From contig JAFZWQ010000043.1 in the NCBI GenBank assembly GCA_017617235.1, positions 1-64,000 of the forward strand: 64,000 bases of DNA. Direction: 5' to 3'. Of the stretch, positions 63,360 to 64,000 are shown one piece after another. Both the position numbers and the translations under genes were made by a program. The DNA comes from Bacteroidaceae bacterium. GTDB lineage: Bacteria > Bacteroidota > Bacteroidia > Bacteroidales > Bacteroidaceae. The notes under the pieces are model-generated. The model searched no databases and had not been told where the DNA came from. It worked only from the letters and a program-made list of their open reading frames with translations. The first letter of the stretch is position 1. Each line of letters begins with the position of its first letter.

Positions 63360-64000
63360 TATTTCTTACCGTATTTAAGCGTGAGTGAATAGATGTGCGA
63401 GCACGTCTGACCGGCACCATAGCTATTGTGGCAGGTGAGGGTCGTGAAATACTGACTGTCGTCCTTGTAGGAGTTCGTCGTGCCAGCATGCATATTATCG
63501 TGATTGTTAAAGGGAGAGTCTGGCTCCTCAATTTCGAGAATCGTAATATTACCAACTGTGATGCTGAATGTCGTACCGATAGTAAATGTGTGGACATTCA
63601 CATCATAGTCGGCACAAAAGTACGTACCAGCAGGAATGGCGATGGACGTAGACGTAGTGATACTCTGGCTACCCGTAGACAAATGACCAAGGCGGACATC
63701 GTTGTCGTACCAGTCGACACCCGATGAGGTGGCCCATTCATCGTGGCTCTTGAGATTCAATGAATAAGGCAGGCCCGTAATAACATACTCGTGACGATCC
63801 GTTGCCGTAACGCCATCGAACGTGGCCGTAGCGCTGAGTAGATGCTTAGCGGTCTGCACTGTTTGCTTTTCCCAAGCCTCTGCCGTATAGCTATTGGAAC
63901 CGGCACCCATATTCGTGGTGGTACCATCGTAGGTATAACTGTAAGTATAGGTATACTTGTTATTGGTAAGCAGCGACTCGCTGACATTCCATCGAATAGA
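63359..64000 (-). CDS. C-terminal part of a fimbrillin-like protein (runs off the right edge)
   Basis: The frame is open from the right edge to TAA at 63361-63359, about 213 residues. An ATG at 63910 is not a real start: upstream codons continue a Thr/Tyr-rich stretch like that in the gene at 59835. FDGVTATDRHEYVITGLPYS resembles FDGVTANTGNKTVYITGLPY of that gene, so the two are paralogues. The downstream gene begins in its stop codon (1-bp overlap). Confidence 0.75.
   Translation of the reverse strand, partial: SIRWNVSESLLTNNKYTYTYSYTYDGTTTNMGAGSNSYTAEAWEKQTVQTAKHLLSATATFDGVTATDRHEYVITGLPYSLNLKSHDEWATSSGVDWYDNDVRLGHLSTGSQSITTSTSIAIPAGTYFCADYDVNVHTFTIGTTFSITVGNITILEIEEPDSPFNNHDNMHAGTTNSYKDDSQYFTTLTCHNSYGAGQTCSHIYSLTLKYGKK

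Overview
The window looks like a chromosomal segment of a Bacteroidales bacterium, most likely Prevotella or a close relative. The signs are a SusB-type GH97 enzyme, the type IX secretion protein PorQ, cargo-like C-termini on secreted proteins, DUF3256, fimbrillin/DUF4493-like lipoproteins, TAnnTTTG promoter -7 boxes and an absence of Shine-Dalgarno sequences. Base composition is moderate and fairly even by eye; the giant surface-protein gene at 52-57 kb is more AT-rich.

Layout. 1-6.1 kb (+): end of a carbohydrate locus, with a partial gene, GH97, an alginate-lyase-like/GH28-like fusion with a one-base frame problem in its signal peptide, and a GH88 unsaturated glucuronyl hydrolase. 6.2-7.2 kb (-): fructose-bisphosphate aldolase. 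7.3-15.5 kb: a secreted EEP-family nuclease/phosphatase divergent from a TonB-dependent-receptor-like barrel and two surface lipoproteins, then ribosomal protein L31 and a lipoprotein DNA/RNA endonuclease. 15.5-23.5 kb (-): a run of AspT/YidE-type transporter, endonuclease I with a secretion tail, truA, EamA transporter, DUF3256 protein and a HerA/DUF853 ATPase. 23.8-29.2 kb (-): AsnC/Lrp regulator, folA, thyA, RsmF-like methylase and GH115, tightly packed. 29.3-34.6 kb (-): ExbB/ExbD/ExbD and TonB energising genes, tRNA-Ser, TatD nuclease and a polyprenyl synthase. 34.7-37.3 kb (+): porQ, cmk, ispH. 37.3-40.7 kb (-): meaB, DUF1573 protein, N-acylglucosamine 2-epimerase. 40.7-52 kb: a phosphopantetheinyl transferase (+), then on minus a large outer-membrane barrel, two unknown exported proteins, asnS, an RluB-like pseudouridine synthase with an Arg/Gly/Tyr-rich head, purB, tRNA-Val and trpS. 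52.1-64 kb (-): one long operon of fimbrillin/DUF4493-like lipoproteins ending in a 1717-residue repetitive surface protein; it runs off the right edge.

The most unusual layer is a set of short interspersed repeats that enter genes while keeping them open. GC-rich inverted-pair elements (CCCTCCCC...GGGGAGGG) lie in frame inside GH97, the GH28-like fusion, the HerA ATPase and TruA. AT-rich GAAAATGA-type repeats and ATGGGACTAATGAG-type repeats also form protein segments and even signal peptides. Other structures to note are an rpmE2 terminator that doubles as the signal-peptide code of the next gene, a perfect 14-bp-stem hairpin in the endonuclease I signal peptide, a six-unit 9-bp CTAG array, twin inverted palindromes between convergent genes, and an AGGATT array.

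Two gene groups could be systems in their own right. One is the eight-gene surface-lipoprotein operon, whose members share a Thr-Arg-(Ala) motif at residues 47-55, as expected for fimbrillin-like maturation. The other is a cluster of secreted nucleases around a TonB-type receptor and OB-fold-like lipoproteins, which could serve extracellular nucleic-acid use.
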